64,000 bases of DNA. Source: Doryteuthis pealeii (lineage: Eukaryota > Mollusca > Cephalopoda > Myopsida > Loliginidae). The stretch covers positions 16,100,148 through 16,164,147 of the forward strand of contig CM042179.1 in assembly GCA_023376005.1 (NCBI GenBank), given 5' to 3'. Below, in pieces: positions 43,038 to 52,354 of this stretch (position 1 is the first letter of the stretch; every line of letters starts with the position of its first letter). A program made the translations under genes and the position numbers. Under the pieces are notes generated by a model. It ran no database searches. It was not told where the DNA came from and saw only the letters and a program-made list of their open reading frames with translations.

Positions 43038-43274
43038 TGTCTGTCTGTCTGTCTGTCTGTGTGCGTGTGTTGTGTCTGTGTGTCTGTGTGTGTGTCTGTG
43101 TGTGTGTCTGTGTGTGCGTGTCTATGTCTGTGTGTGTGTGTGTGTGTGTGTGTCTGTCTGTCTGTCTGTCTGTCTGTGTGTGTCTGTCTGTGTGTGTCTG
43201 TGTGTCTGTGAGTGTGTGTGTCCGTGTCTGTGTGTCTGTGTCTCTGTGTGTCTGTGTGTCTATGTGTGTGTCTA

Positions 43275-43310
<36 letters not shown>

Positions 43311-43345
43311 TGTGTGTGTGTCTGTGTGTGTGTCTGTGTGTGCTC
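42258..43345. repeat. 1.1-kb GT-rich satellite with higher-order structure
   Basis: 42258-42795 has higher-order units of about 162-180 bp, marked by GTAATCATGTCTATGTATGTG (42346, 42528, 42690) and by CATTATATACCCCC-like blocks (42430, 42612, 42775). 42796-43345 is nearly pure (GT)n with CTGT interruptions and an internal duplication of about 140 bp. Apparent long frames on both strands encode only VC/CV or HT repeats. Confidence 0.95.
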
Positions 43346-44380
43346 TTTTTGATTTTTGATCATTCCTCCTTTATTTCAACATGCCATGCTTACTAGAAAA
43401 AGTCTAAAATTACAAATGTGATTCCTTCTTATAAAGCATTGATCTACATAAATCTTAATCTTCATTTTTGTTTGTTCTTGATAACATTTTTTTTTTATTT
43501 ATACAAAAAGAAACAGTTGGTTTTCGATGGGGGTGGGGGTGACCAGATTTTTAAAAAATGATATAGTTTAGTTTAATCTTTTGATCCTGTATGAAAATTC
43601 CATGCTAATTCTTAGTCCACTGGGAAGAAGCTTAATATTTTTACCACACACACACATGTAAGTTTCAATTACTGTGTGTAAAAACATTCTACATATTTTT
43701 AAGAAGAGACTACTTTGTGGATAAGTAATGGCATAAATGGCCTCTTTTAACAAGTTTGTTTTTACTACTGAGAAGAGGAAAAGGGAACACACAGTTATCA
43801 ACACACCCACTAAGCACATTTTTTCAAGACTATTTTCTCTCTGTGTTCTCTATTTCATTCAATTCTGTCAGAGAACAAAATTCACTTTTGTTTTCTAATC
43901 TAGATTATCTTGATATCTGGACTCATTCAAAACAAGCAAGAATTAAAACTGTTAGTACTTTTAATATTACTTATTATTAAAGCATAACTTTATTATGCTT
44001 CTTTTATCTATAGTTAGTAAAAGTTAGTTTAACACAATTTAATATTTGATAGTAATAAATACAGAGATTGCTAAAAAAAATCATTGGTAGTTCAGAAAAG
44101 TAAGCATTGTATTAATGAGAATAATACAGACAGATTTATAAAACAAAACATTTAATAATACTTACTTAAATTAAGGATTTTTTGTTTTATAAATTAAATA
44201 TGATTTCTTTTCCTCTACAATCCTAAATCAAATCAACCCACCTCAATATGATGCAAATTTGACAATGAAAATAAAAGATAACTAAAAAGTAAGAAATCAC
44301 TAAACTAGGTAAGAAGAATTGAGAATAAAATAATGTATGCGTTTAATAGGTTGGATTTGGGTTTTTGCAAACTAATGGTG
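43346..44380. other. Unassigned sequence
   Basis: Two short open frames at 43568-43819 and 43756-43980 show no domain. AT-rich otherwise. Confidence 0.35.
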
Positions 44381-44420
44381 CCTCATAGCTCAGTGGGTAG
44401 AGCAGCTGGGGGTGCATTTA
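44381..44420 (+). mobile_element. tRNA-head fragment
   Basis: CTCATAGCTCAGTGGGTAGA followed by GCAGC is an A-box-type tRNA 5' half; no B box follows, so it is a fragment of a tRNA-derived element. Confidence 0.45.
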
Positions 44421-44572
44421 ATAAAATTTCCCTAAAGGTAAAGGAGTTCCTATCTCACCAAGAGTTTAGCCTTTATTATTAATTTCAATCTACACTGTTT
44501 CACACTGTCTTAGATTGATAACCTCTGTGAATTACAATAAAAAAGTAATTAAGAATTAAAGTTGTTATTATT

Positions 44573-45038
44573 ATTTCCACTCCTTTTGAGTTTTTCATAT
44601 CAGCATTAGGTGATGGTATTTCATTGGAGTCTGAGTGACAATAAGTCTCCCCAGGTCTTCAGAACTCTTCTGAGTATTCTAACCAATTGTAGCTGTGCAG
44701 TAGTCTGGATGGTCTCAATTCTTCCTCTGATTTCCAGATCCTCCAGTCTTTTTTCCAAGTTTTTTGGAACTGTTCCAAGTGCACCAACTACAATTGGTAT
44801 CACTTTCACCCTTATATTCCACAGCTTTTTCAATTCTCTGGCAAGGTCAAGGTATTTGTCCCTCTTTTCGTTTTCTTTCAGCTTCACCCTGTGATCTGCT
44901 GGAACCGCAAAGTCCACCAGTAGGCAAGCTCTTTTTTTTTGTTAATCAACACTAGGTCTGGTCTCCTGGCTGGAATAGGGTGATCCGTTTTTATCTCGAA
45001 GTTCCAGAGAATTTTATGCGTTTCATTCTCAAGAACAG

Positions 45039-45040
<2 letters not shown>
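44573..45040 (-). pseudogene. Restriction-like-endonuclease LINE, C-terminal domain, copy i
   Basis: Minus strand: SVLENETHKILWNFEIKTDH, PIPARRPDLVLINKKK, VDFAVPADHRVKLKENEK, DKYLDLARELKKLWNIRV, VIPIVVGALGTVPKNLEK, TTAQLQLVRILRRVLKTW, stop. RRPDLVL...VDFAVP fits the PD-(D/E)XK endonuclease of R2/R4/Dong/NeSL-type LINEs. One frameshift lies in an A9 run near 44935. It ends in AATAATAATAAC. The 5' end is truncated at the (TTA)n tract. Confidence 0.85.

Positions 45041-45092
<52 letters not shown>
45039..45092. repeat. (TTA)n tail/target microsatellite
   Basis: About 17 TTA units on the plus strand, which are (TAA)n after the 3' end of the next LINE copy on the minus strand. Confidence 0.95.
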
Positions 45093-45094
<2 letters not shown>

Positions 45095-46066
45095 CTTTTG
45101 AGTTTTCACATCAGCATTAGCTGATGGTCTTTCACTGGAGTCTGAGTGACAGCAAGTCTCCTCAGGTCTCCAGGACTCTTCTGAGTTTTCTGGCAGATTG
45201 CAGCAGTGCAGTGTTCTGAATGGTTTCAATCCTTCCTCTGATTTCCAAACTTCCCAAACCCTTTTCCAATCCTTTTGGGACCGTTCCAAGTGCACCAACT
45301 ACAATTGGTATCACTTTGACTTGCTGGAACTGCAAAACCCACCAGTTTACAAGTTCTTTCTTTTTTGTTTATCAACACTAGGTCTGGTCTTCTTGCTGGG
45401 ATAAGGTGATCCGTTTCTATTTCAAAGTCCCAGAGAATTTTATGTGTTTCGTTCTCAAGAACAGATTCTGGTTTATGCATATACCATTTTGTTGTGTGGT
45501 CAAAATTTAATTTTTTGCATAATTCCCAGTGGATCACCTTCCCAACCCAGTCATGTCTAGTTTTGTACTCCTGTTGTGCTAGTTTGCTACATTCGCAGAG
45601 TACATGGTTTACAGTCTCATCTATATTACCACAAAGTCTACATTTACTATTTGTTGGGTCTTATCAATTTTTGCTTTGATATAGTTTGTCCTTATGGCAT
45701 TATTTTGTGCAGCAATTATTAGTGATTCAGTTTCTCTTTTGAGGTTTTCCTTTTCTTAACCATGTCCAAGTCTTTTCATGTGCAACCTCTTCAATTTGTC
45801 GTTTGAAGCGTCCATATAATTGTTTTTCTTCCCATTTTTGTTTTCTAGTCTTTGTTGTTTTTTGGATTGTCCATCGGTCGCCTCTACTATTGTTGGCCGC
45901 CATAAGTAGTTTGTCTTTGCTCTTTCTTGCGTAATCTTCAAGTTGTTGGATTGTGGTTTCTACGCAGTCCTCTATGTTGGCAAGACCTCTTCCTCCTTCT
46001 TTTCTTGACACATATAATCTATCTCTATCATCTCTAGGGTGGAGAGCCTTGTGCATGGTCATTCAT
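45093..46066 (-). pseudogene. Restriction-like-endonuclease LINE, copy ii
   Basis: Minus strand: TMHKALHPRDDRDRLYVSRK, EGGRGLANIEDCVET, then a zinc knuckle KCRLCGNIDETVNHVLCEC (C-x2-C...H-x4-C, about 45600-45655), GKVIHWELCKKLNF, ESVLENETHKILWDFEIETD, ARRPDLVLINKKERTCKLVG, FAVP. Zinc knuckle then PD-(D/E)XK endonuclease is the layout of site-specific R2/R4-like LINEs. About 105 bp (the LARELK segment) is deleted after FAVPAS relative to copy i. Ends in AACTCAAAAGGAGT and (TAA)n. Confidence 0.87.
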
Positions 46067-46090
46067 TTTTTTTTTTTTTTTTTTTTTTTT
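46067..46090. repeat. T24 run at an inversion junction
   Basis: Homopolymer separating the sense 3' part (minus) and the inverted 5' part (plus) of the same LINE copy. Confidence 0.9.
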
Positions 46091-46325
46091 AGCTACTTAG
46101 GAATTTTAGAAGCGGACAATATCATGCAAGCAGAAATGAAAGGAAAAGTTAAAAAAAGAATATCTCAGGAGAACTAGAAAACTTCTAGAAACCAAACTTA
46201 ACAGCAGAAATCTGATCAAAGAAATTAATACCTGGGCTGCCCCCATTATAAGATACTCAGGACCATTCTTAAAATGGACAAAAGAAGAACTCAGACAGAT
46301 TGACCAAAGGACGAGAAAATTAAAA
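46091..46325 (+). pseudogene. Inverted 5' segment of LINE copy ii
   Basis: Plus strand: SYLGILEADNIMQAEMKGKV, RRTRKLLETKLNSRNLI, INTWAAPIIRYSGPFLKWTK, EELRQIDQRTRKL (frame steps between). In relatives RTRKL is followed directly by MTMHKALHPRDD, which is where the minus-strand copy starts at 46062. The segment is therefore adjacent in the element but inverted in the genome, the form left by twin priming. Confidence 0.82.
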
Positions 46326-46337
46326 AAACAAAAAAAA

Positions 46338-46347
46338 TTATTATTAT

Positions 46348-46381
<34 letters not shown>
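46338..46381. repeat. (TTA)/(TAG)n microsatellite
   Basis: TTATTATTAG then about 11 TAG units, beyond the inverted LINE segment. Confidence 0.95.
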
Positions 46382-46585
46382 CAACATCATCAACAACATT
46401 GACAAAGCTTCATCTAGAGATTAAAGAGTAAATACAATAATGTTACTACTACTAAGCAATAACAACAAATATAGCTCAGGGATAAATCAAGAGACAGAAT
46501 AAAAGATGAGTTTATAGGTTGGATTTTAGTTTCTGCAAACCAATAGTGATTGAGAAAGAGAAGAAGGGATAAGTTTATAGGTTTG

Positions 46586-47260
46586 ATTTAAACCAGGAAT
46601 CTTAAATATTCAACCCGCAGGCTTAACGCAGCCTGCAGATAATCTTCCATCTGATAGATTATCTTCCATGTGACAAATTTCCTAAAATATTTGCTTCACT
46701 TTTGTAAATTCTAGCCATGTTTGGAAGTACATCCATTTCTGAGCATTTTTTTTTCTTAACAACAAAAATAAATAAATGCAAATTTTACTTAAGATTTAAA
46801 TATGAACAATGTGTGTTACAATCTGTGTTGAGGCTGACTAATTTGCATAATTAAAGCCAAACATAGAATCCCTCATTGCAACAAAATGTTAACAAAATCA
46901 TCTTCAACATTAACTGACTGGAATAAAAACAAAAAGCAATAAGAATTCTATTTAACTCTAGTTTTAAATCTGACATTTAGTAAACAAAATAATTTTTCTA
47001 TTTTACTTTTATTTTCATTGAACTTTTTTGTACTGGTCCACATACACTCTGACATTTACTGTCACATGTATGTTAATTCTGATAAATAAAGAGTCTTTAT
47101 TCTAGCTGGTTTATTAGTTTTATTGTAGTTTACTACCATAACTGGTGGAAATTGTAGACCTCTTCCTCATTTCCCTTTTGGACTGTTTAATCCCTTCCCC
47201 AGGACATAAAGGCCTTTTTGTATCCTAGAATTTGAGATCTATGGCATAAACACATCTTGA
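46586..47260 (+). mobile_element. hAT-like transposon remnant, copy 2
   Basis: CAGGAATCTTAAATATTCAA followed by CCCGCAGGC...GCAGCCTGCAG resembles hAT ends (CAGGG-TCTCAAA... GCGGCC). The part 46860-47250 aligns with 4280-4620. No transposase frame survives here. Confidence 0.45.
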
Positions 47261-47369
47261 TGCTTTACATATATAACTTAAAGAATTCTTTACTCATATA
47301 AGTTATAGAAACCCCCATTTTCAGTCAAGATATATTTACAAGGAATTATTAAATGACTTATATAATTAA

Positions 47370-47835
47370 TTTAATCATGGTGTAATAGTTCTCATTTATG
47401 GACACAATGAATTGAGTTCAAATCCTGGATGAGGCTGTTTGCATTTCACAAAGAGCTAATACCCTTGGGTGAAGTATGTATGCAATTATTATTATGGAGG
47501 TGCATGGTCTAATAGTTAGAGTCATGGGAAATGGACTCGTCAACCCAAGTTTGTATTTCACATGGTGCTAGTACCTTGGGAAAGGTATGAATTTAATTCT
47601 CCCTTTAGCTATTGGTAAATAATAGGGTAGACTGGGCTCTTTAACCATGACTAGGTAACTAAGAGAAGGAAAACTCTGAATTCAAACCTGTTAACCTCCG
47701 CTTAAAAATTGACCTTGTGTTGCATCCTGCTCGTATGGAGAGGTTGGTAAATATATGTATCCAATTATTCTCTCTCCAGCTTAAAAAAAAAGTTTGACCA
47801 TGTGTTACATCCTGCTCATGTGGAGGGGTTGGGTA
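47370..47835 (+). mobile_element. SINE B, outer copy of a nested pair
   Basis: 5' part 47370-47490: TGGTGTAATAGTTCTCATTT, GTTCAAATCCTGGATGAGG, CTAATACCCTTGGGTGAAG. 3' part 47754-47835: TATCCAATTATTCTCTCTCC, TTTGACCATGTGTTACATCC, GTGGAGGGGTTGGGTAAATG. A second SINE B interrupts it. Confidence 0.85.
47475..47769 (+). mobile_element. SINE B nested in SINE B, 16-bp target duplication
   Basis: TATGTATGCAATTATT (47475-47490) and TATGTATCCAATTATT (47754-47769) flank the inner copy, differing at one base. Inner copy: GGAGGTGCATGGTCTAATAG head, GGTAGACTGGGCTCTTTAAC and TTGACCTTGTGTTGCATCC tail. A 16-bp duplication is the LINE-type target-primed integration mark. Confidence 0.9.
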
Positions 47836-48045
47836 AATGCATATATAATTAATTCTCTTTTAGCCATGCTGGAATTTACATGAACTGCAAAATACATTTA
47901 CTTTAACAACTAAAGATATTTTTATAATACACCCTCCTCACCTGACCCCCAGCAAATCACTGCTTTAAGTCTACCTTGTTGATAGAAAATCAAATTTACA
48001 AGATGCAAGAAGTAATTAATCAATTGTAAGGAATAGAATATGTTT

Positions 48046-48294
48046 ATATCTGTTTAACTTGCGTATCAGAGTTAACAGAGAAATAATAGGAAGAAACACA
48101 ACAAGTATTAAGGATAGGGAAAAAGGTTTACTGAGCAAAGATACAAGATGAACAGAGTAATTAAACAATTGTTTAGTTTAATAAATAACTTCCATGAGAT
48201 CTCGATGTTTCTCTCTTCCGAGGTTTTGTCAGACATTATTTATAGGAAAACAGACAATTCCATTCTCATTATTTAGGTACTATATGACATTATC
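48046..48294 (-). mobile_element. Solo LTR, family E, copy 2
   Basis: LTR 48051-48289 from TGTTTAACTTGCG to ATATGACA, flanked by ATATC and TTATC (4 of 5). On the minus strand CCTATAAATAATG is the TATA region. Confidence 0.8.
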
Positions 48295-48574
48295 TTTAAA
48301 GACAAAACTGAAGAAAGAAAAAGTGTGTATCCATAAGCTGAATCTGAAAACAACAATATGAAAAAGATTTTTGGATGTTTGTTTGTTTTTTGTTTTTTTT
48401 TAGAAGCATTGTTCAATAAAGTATATATTATATTTTTGCTTGAAGGCAATTACAATGCATGTATCACATAAAATTCGATACTTTTTCTTATAGAAAATGA
48501 ACTTAACCTTGTCAAATGATACTTGCACACCTCTACCATAATAGGTTAATTTTGCAGAGATTGTTAGCTGTGTA

Positions 48575-48640
48575 CTGTGGCCGAGGCGATATGGTCTTTG
48601 ACTATGCCTGCTGAGGTCCCAGTTTCGATTTCTGTTGGAG
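48575..48640 (+). promoter_or_regulatory. tRNA-like internal Pol III promoter
   Basis: TGGCCGAGGCGATA matches the A box (TRGCNNAGYNGG with one change). GTTTCGATTTC matches the B box (GGTTCGANTCC, 9 of 11). Their spacing of about 33 bases is normal for tRNA genes. The sequence does not fold as an intact tRNA, so it is a tRNA-derived promoter. Confidence 0.6.
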
Positions 48641-48650
48641 GAAGTCATTA

Positions 48651-48705
48651 GTATACATCGCTGATGAGACTTAATAAAGTCGAAACAGTCTATACGATGT
48701 TCTAC
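48651..48705 (+). ncRNA. Type I hammerhead ribozyme, best candidate
   Basis: Stem I: GTA-t-ACATCG (48651-48660) pairs with CGATGT-tc-TAC (48695-48705). Core CTGATGA is at 48661-48667. Stem II GACTT/AAGTC with an AATA tetraloop is perfect (48668-48681). GAA follows, then stem III from A48685 to T48693 (one C-A mismatch) and an ATA cleavage triplet ending at 48694. Every conserved core nucleotide is present and the stem I internal loop is typical of type I hammerheads. Confidence 0.8.
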
Positions 48706-48954
48706 ACACCGAGCGATCCTTTGCTGGGATTACACTTGTCAAGTTCATTTTCTATAAGAAAAAGTATCGAATTTTATGCGATACATGCATTGTAATTGCC
48801 TTCAAGCAAAAATATAATATAAACAATGTGAAAGTTAATCCATTTTAATAAAATTAAATATTTACCTTCATTGATATATCTGAATATATGAGATATGTTT
48901 ACTTAAGAGCTACTTTAAAATAGTTCAATATGTAAAAATATAATAATCCTAATT

Positions 48955-49370
48955 TAATTCTCTCTCACTCTTTTTCTTTCTTTCTTTCTTTCTTTCTTTT
49001 TTTTCATCTTTACATTATGTTTGAAACAGATTAGTGTTATTGTTTCTGTGTGCTCAACCCCTCTCTCTATCTTTCCCCTACTCTCTTTCTTACTTTCTTT
49101 CTTACTTATTATATTTTTTCTGTGTAGCATGTCCTTCTCCTTTTCTTTCTTTCTTTATAATAAAAACAGAATGGTCCATTATTTAGCTAAGGTGATGACA
49201 CTCATAAGAAATAAGAATTCAGCAGATAAGCGATACAAGATAATCAGGATATAGATTTTTGCATTTCATCTTGAATGATTTGGACGGTTTCATTTTTAAC
49301 TAGAAGTTGTTGCAAGATGATAACAGTTGTAAAATTAAGGAACACGAGTATTGATATATAGAAGATTATT
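48955..49370 (+). repeat. Dispersed repeat, family G, copy 2
   Basis: Reverse-oriented homologue of 40355-40755: TTTCTTTCTTTC run, ATTATGTTTGAAACAGATTAG, then the peptide region NRMVHYLAKVMTLIRNKNSA at 49170-49254, then TTTTGCATTTCATCTTG and TTGTTGCAAGATG. Confidence 0.6.
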
Positions 49371-49860
49371 GAGATTTTATACACTGATTTTGAACATCAA
49401 TTTCAGAGAAATTCTATTTTTGATCAGCGTATTGACATGTCATCTAAGTCAGTTAAATCACATATTACATCATTGAATTAAAACTCCATTGCTGGAAAGT
49501 TATCAGTACAACAAAGGATTATATGAAGAGGCTGAATTTTCATGTAACATTTGCATGATATAATAGAAAACCAACAAAGTCTGGTGATACTGTAAGATAG
49601 TGCTGAAGTGCTGCTTTGGGGTGGTAGTAATGATGTTTTGGCCCTAGAACCAGGTTTGACCCCAGATTCAACATCTGTGTGAGATGCTGTTTGTTTTATA
49701 GTCTTTTTTGTTTTATTGTTGGTGTTTTTATTTTTTTGGCAGAATCTATATATAATATTGATAATAATATTATTATATATAAAATGAATTCTCCCATAAA
49801 GCCAAATAAATGGAGGCCCAACACTTCAATTAAAGATACAAATTGCTGAATTCTACTCCC
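49371..49860. other. Unassigned sequence
   Basis: No signature recognised. Confidence 0.4.
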
Positions 49861-49869
49861 CACTTACAA

Positions 49870-49896
49870 ACACACACACAAACTCACACACAAATA

Positions 49897-49990
<94 letters not shown>
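49870..49990. repeat. (CA)n(TA)n microsatellite
   Basis: CA-rich from 49870 to 49932, then TA to 49990. Confidence 0.95.
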
Positions 49991-50265
49991 GTAAAAGTTA
50001 GGGTAGCGAAAACATAAAGGCGCTTAATAACTGTCAGTTTCTTGCCTATGTGATTTTCAAACCAAGTGAATTATATGTGTTCATATTTTTCCTTATATAC
50101 TGTTATGTGGTGCATCAGGGAATGGTGATTAATTTTTGAGGGCATGATGGTTTAATTTATAAAGAAACCTTCCCATCATGCCCCACAAACTAAACCAGAT
50201 AAAACTTAGATATACATGCTCTATCTGTGATATTGAGCACTCTTTACTTATAAATATATCTATTT
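49991..50265. repeat. Unclassified dispersed repeat, family H
   Basis: GTTAGGGTAGCGAAAACATA, AACTGTCAGTTTCTTGCCTATG and ACATGCTCTATCTGTGATATTG match 29098-29390 and 55060-55215. AAACCTTCCCATCATGCCC and GGGCATGATGGTTTAATTT form an internal inverted repeat (50139-50183). Confidence 0.65.
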
Positions 50266-50445
50266 ACTAACCCCTCCCCACAAGCAGGATATGACACAAG
50301 GTCAATTTCTTAAATGGAGTTTAACAGGTTTGAATTCATAGTTTTCCTTCTAGACTGGTTGCCATACCAAGGTTAAAGAGCCCAGTCTACCCTACTATTT
50401 ACCTATGGAGGGCTATGTAAGATGCAACCAGCCTCATGTGTGTAA
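50266..50445 (-). mobile_element. SINE B, truncated
   Basis: TTTACTAACCCCTCCCCACA, AAGGTCAATTTCTTAAATGG, CTGGTTGCCATACCAAGG and TACTATTTACCTATGGAGG. It lacks the head. Confidence 0.8.
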
Positions 50446-50520
50446 GTAGAGAAAATGGAAATAAATAAAATGTTGAGAAAGATAAATGGAAAAACATAAA
50501 CATACTTATATGGATTAAAC

Positions 50521-50815
50521 ATGGAGGCACGTGGTCTAATGGTTAGAGTCGTAGGAAATGGACTCGTCAACGCAAGTTCAATTCCTGGACGAAGCTGTTG
50601 GCATTTCACATAGCGCTAATACCCTTGGGAAAGGTATGAATCCAATTCTCCCTCCAACTATGGGTAAATAGCAAGGCAGACTGGACTCTTTAACCATGGC
50701 TAGGTAACCAGTCTAGGAGAAGGAAAACTCTGAATTCAAACCTGTTAAACTCCGCTTAAGAAATTGACCTTGTGTCGCATCCTGCTCGTGCGGAGGGGTT
50801 GGTAAATATATATAT
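50521..50815 (+). mobile_element. SINE B, near-complete
   Basis: The clearest B copy: GGAGGCACGTGGTCTAATGG A box, AAGTTCAATTCCTGG B box, GCGCTAATACCCTTGGGAAA, GGTAACCAGTCTAGGAGAAG, TTGACCTTGTGTCGCATCC, GGGGTTGGTAAATATATATA. Confidence 0.93.
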
Positions 50816-50825
50816 ATGGATTAAA

Positions 50826-50960
50826 CATAATTTAATAAATGCTGACACGTGTTTCGATGAGAAGGTATTTAAATACAATGCATTATAATTACAAATTATT
50901 TTAAAAGTAAAATAAAACAATAATAGAAGGTCATGTGTAAACCTGTCGTCATTTTCTGAG
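50826..50960 (-). ncRNA. 3' half of a hammerhead-like motif
   Basis: Minus strand: TCATC-GAA-ACACGTGT-C then AGCATTTATT. ACACGTGT is a self-complementary stem III. An upstream ATGCT (about 50965) could pair with AGCAT. The expected CTGANGA is replaced by a diverged TGACGA region, so it is broken. Confidence 0.3.
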
Positions 50961-51166
50961 CATCATTTTTTGAATTTTTACAAAGAAAAAGTAAACTGGC
51001 CAATATAATAAATTTGAAAATGCTCACGTCGTAAACTGGAATGTTTTGTTTTTTAATTTCTAAAATCGTTTTTTGGTTGAAAAATAATATGGAATTATTT
51101 TTAATCATTCAAGTCTCAAAACTCAAAAAGAAAACTATAAAAGTTATTTTTTCCATTTATCTTTCT

Positions 51167-51167
<1 letters not shown>

Positions 51168-51241
<74 letters not shown>

Positions 51242-51242
51242 T
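51168..51242. repeat. (TA)n microsatellite
   Basis: About 37 TA units with one G interruption. Confidence 0.96.
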
Positions 51243-51890
51243 AAGTTTCTCATTCAACTCATTTACTATAGTTTACGTGATAAAATGAAAGCTCTTGAAT
51301 GAAACAGCATCAAAAATAACCTTGAATTGTAAGTAGCCGATAAGAAATGAAGAACGTGTTGAACTTACAGAGAATTTCTTTTTCAATTGAATAGCATCAT
51401 TTTTTTTAATGATAAACACCTTCTTTCACAGTTCCTATATGCACATGTAATTTAGATAAATAAACATTGTTCTAAGTCTCACTAATTCATTCATAATGAT
51501 ATAAAAATATTTTTTTTCTTATCTTTAATCTAGTAAACTTGGGCTATAAATGCTACTGTATTTTTTTTTTTTTTTTTAAGATATGATATTTCTCAATGAA
51601 GTAATTATAATACATAGCCTGGTTTTGCAGAGTGACCAATGGGAGGATAGACATGATAAGAAGTAATCTAAGGATGATATCCTGTTGGTGGACTTGAATG
51701 TAGTAGTTCTTTGTTTTGAGTGTCCAGTTGGGAGTCTTTCTTTTCTAAGTTGGTAGCATGGGAAAATTCAGTTAACAGTCAGCATTGGTTGTTGTTAGTA
51801 AAGAAGATAATTAAGTAAATAATAAAATTTTTAACTAACAGTAATATTTAACTAGAGAAAAACAAAGTATAAAGAAGAAATATAAAATAC
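51243..51890. other. Unassigned sequence
   Basis: T runs at 51401 and 51560; otherwise no signature. Confidence 0.4.
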
Positions 51891-51893
51891 ACA

Positions 51894-52046
<153 letters not shown>

Positions 52047-52268
52047 AAGTAAAGTCGATGTGGTGGCCTAATGTCGGTATCAGCCAGACGTCTATCCCTT
52101 TTTCTCTAGCACTAGACCAAGGAGATTGTTTTTGCTTCTGACGTCAAGCCCCACACCTACCATCAGCTCCTCACTTTACCACACAGATCCCTCTGCTGCT
52201 GAGTTGATATCGAACCAGGAACCTTGCGATTCCTAGGCAAGTGCTCTACCAACTGAGCTAAGCCGGCC

Positions 52269-52269
<1 letters not shown>
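52047..52269 (-). mobile_element. SINE A between (TA)n tracts
   Basis: AAGTAAAGTCGATGTGGTGG, TAGCACTAGACCAAGGAG, CCACACCTACCATCAGCTCC, GATATCGAACCAGGAACC and CTGAGCTAAGCCGGCC. TA repeats lie directly on both sides. Confidence 0.9.

Positions 52270-52346
<77 letters not shown>
52270..52346. repeat. (TA)n microsatellite
   Basis: About 37 uninterrupted TA units. Confidence 0.96.
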
Positions 52347-52348
<2 letters not shown>

Positions 52349-52354
52349 GGCCAG

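Larger units (their letters stand above)
48411..48830. mobile_element. 0.4-kb inverted-repeat element with tRNA-like promoter and hammerhead
   Basis: Arms of about 85-100 bp (left from about 48425: ATATTATATTTTTGCTTGAA; right ending at about 48820 with its complement) share the block CGATACTTTTTCTTATAG. The 220-bp interior holds a tRNA-like A box (48578-48589) and B box (48622-48632) and, 18 bases on, a hammerhead fold (48651-48705). No open frame. I know of no named element with this exact layout. Confidence 0.75.

Noticed and set aside
42779..43396. Long open frames on both strands across the GT satellite (up to about 190 codons)
   Set aside because: Translations are pure VC/CV or HT repeats; a dinucleotide repeat without stops is open in several frames by construction.
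48225..48250. Hammerhead in the family E LTR
   Set aside because: Minus-strand CTGATGA/CTGACAA and GAAAC occur about 15 bases apart, and an ATGT/ACAT pairing is possible in one copy, but stem III does not form and the other copies lose CTGATGA.
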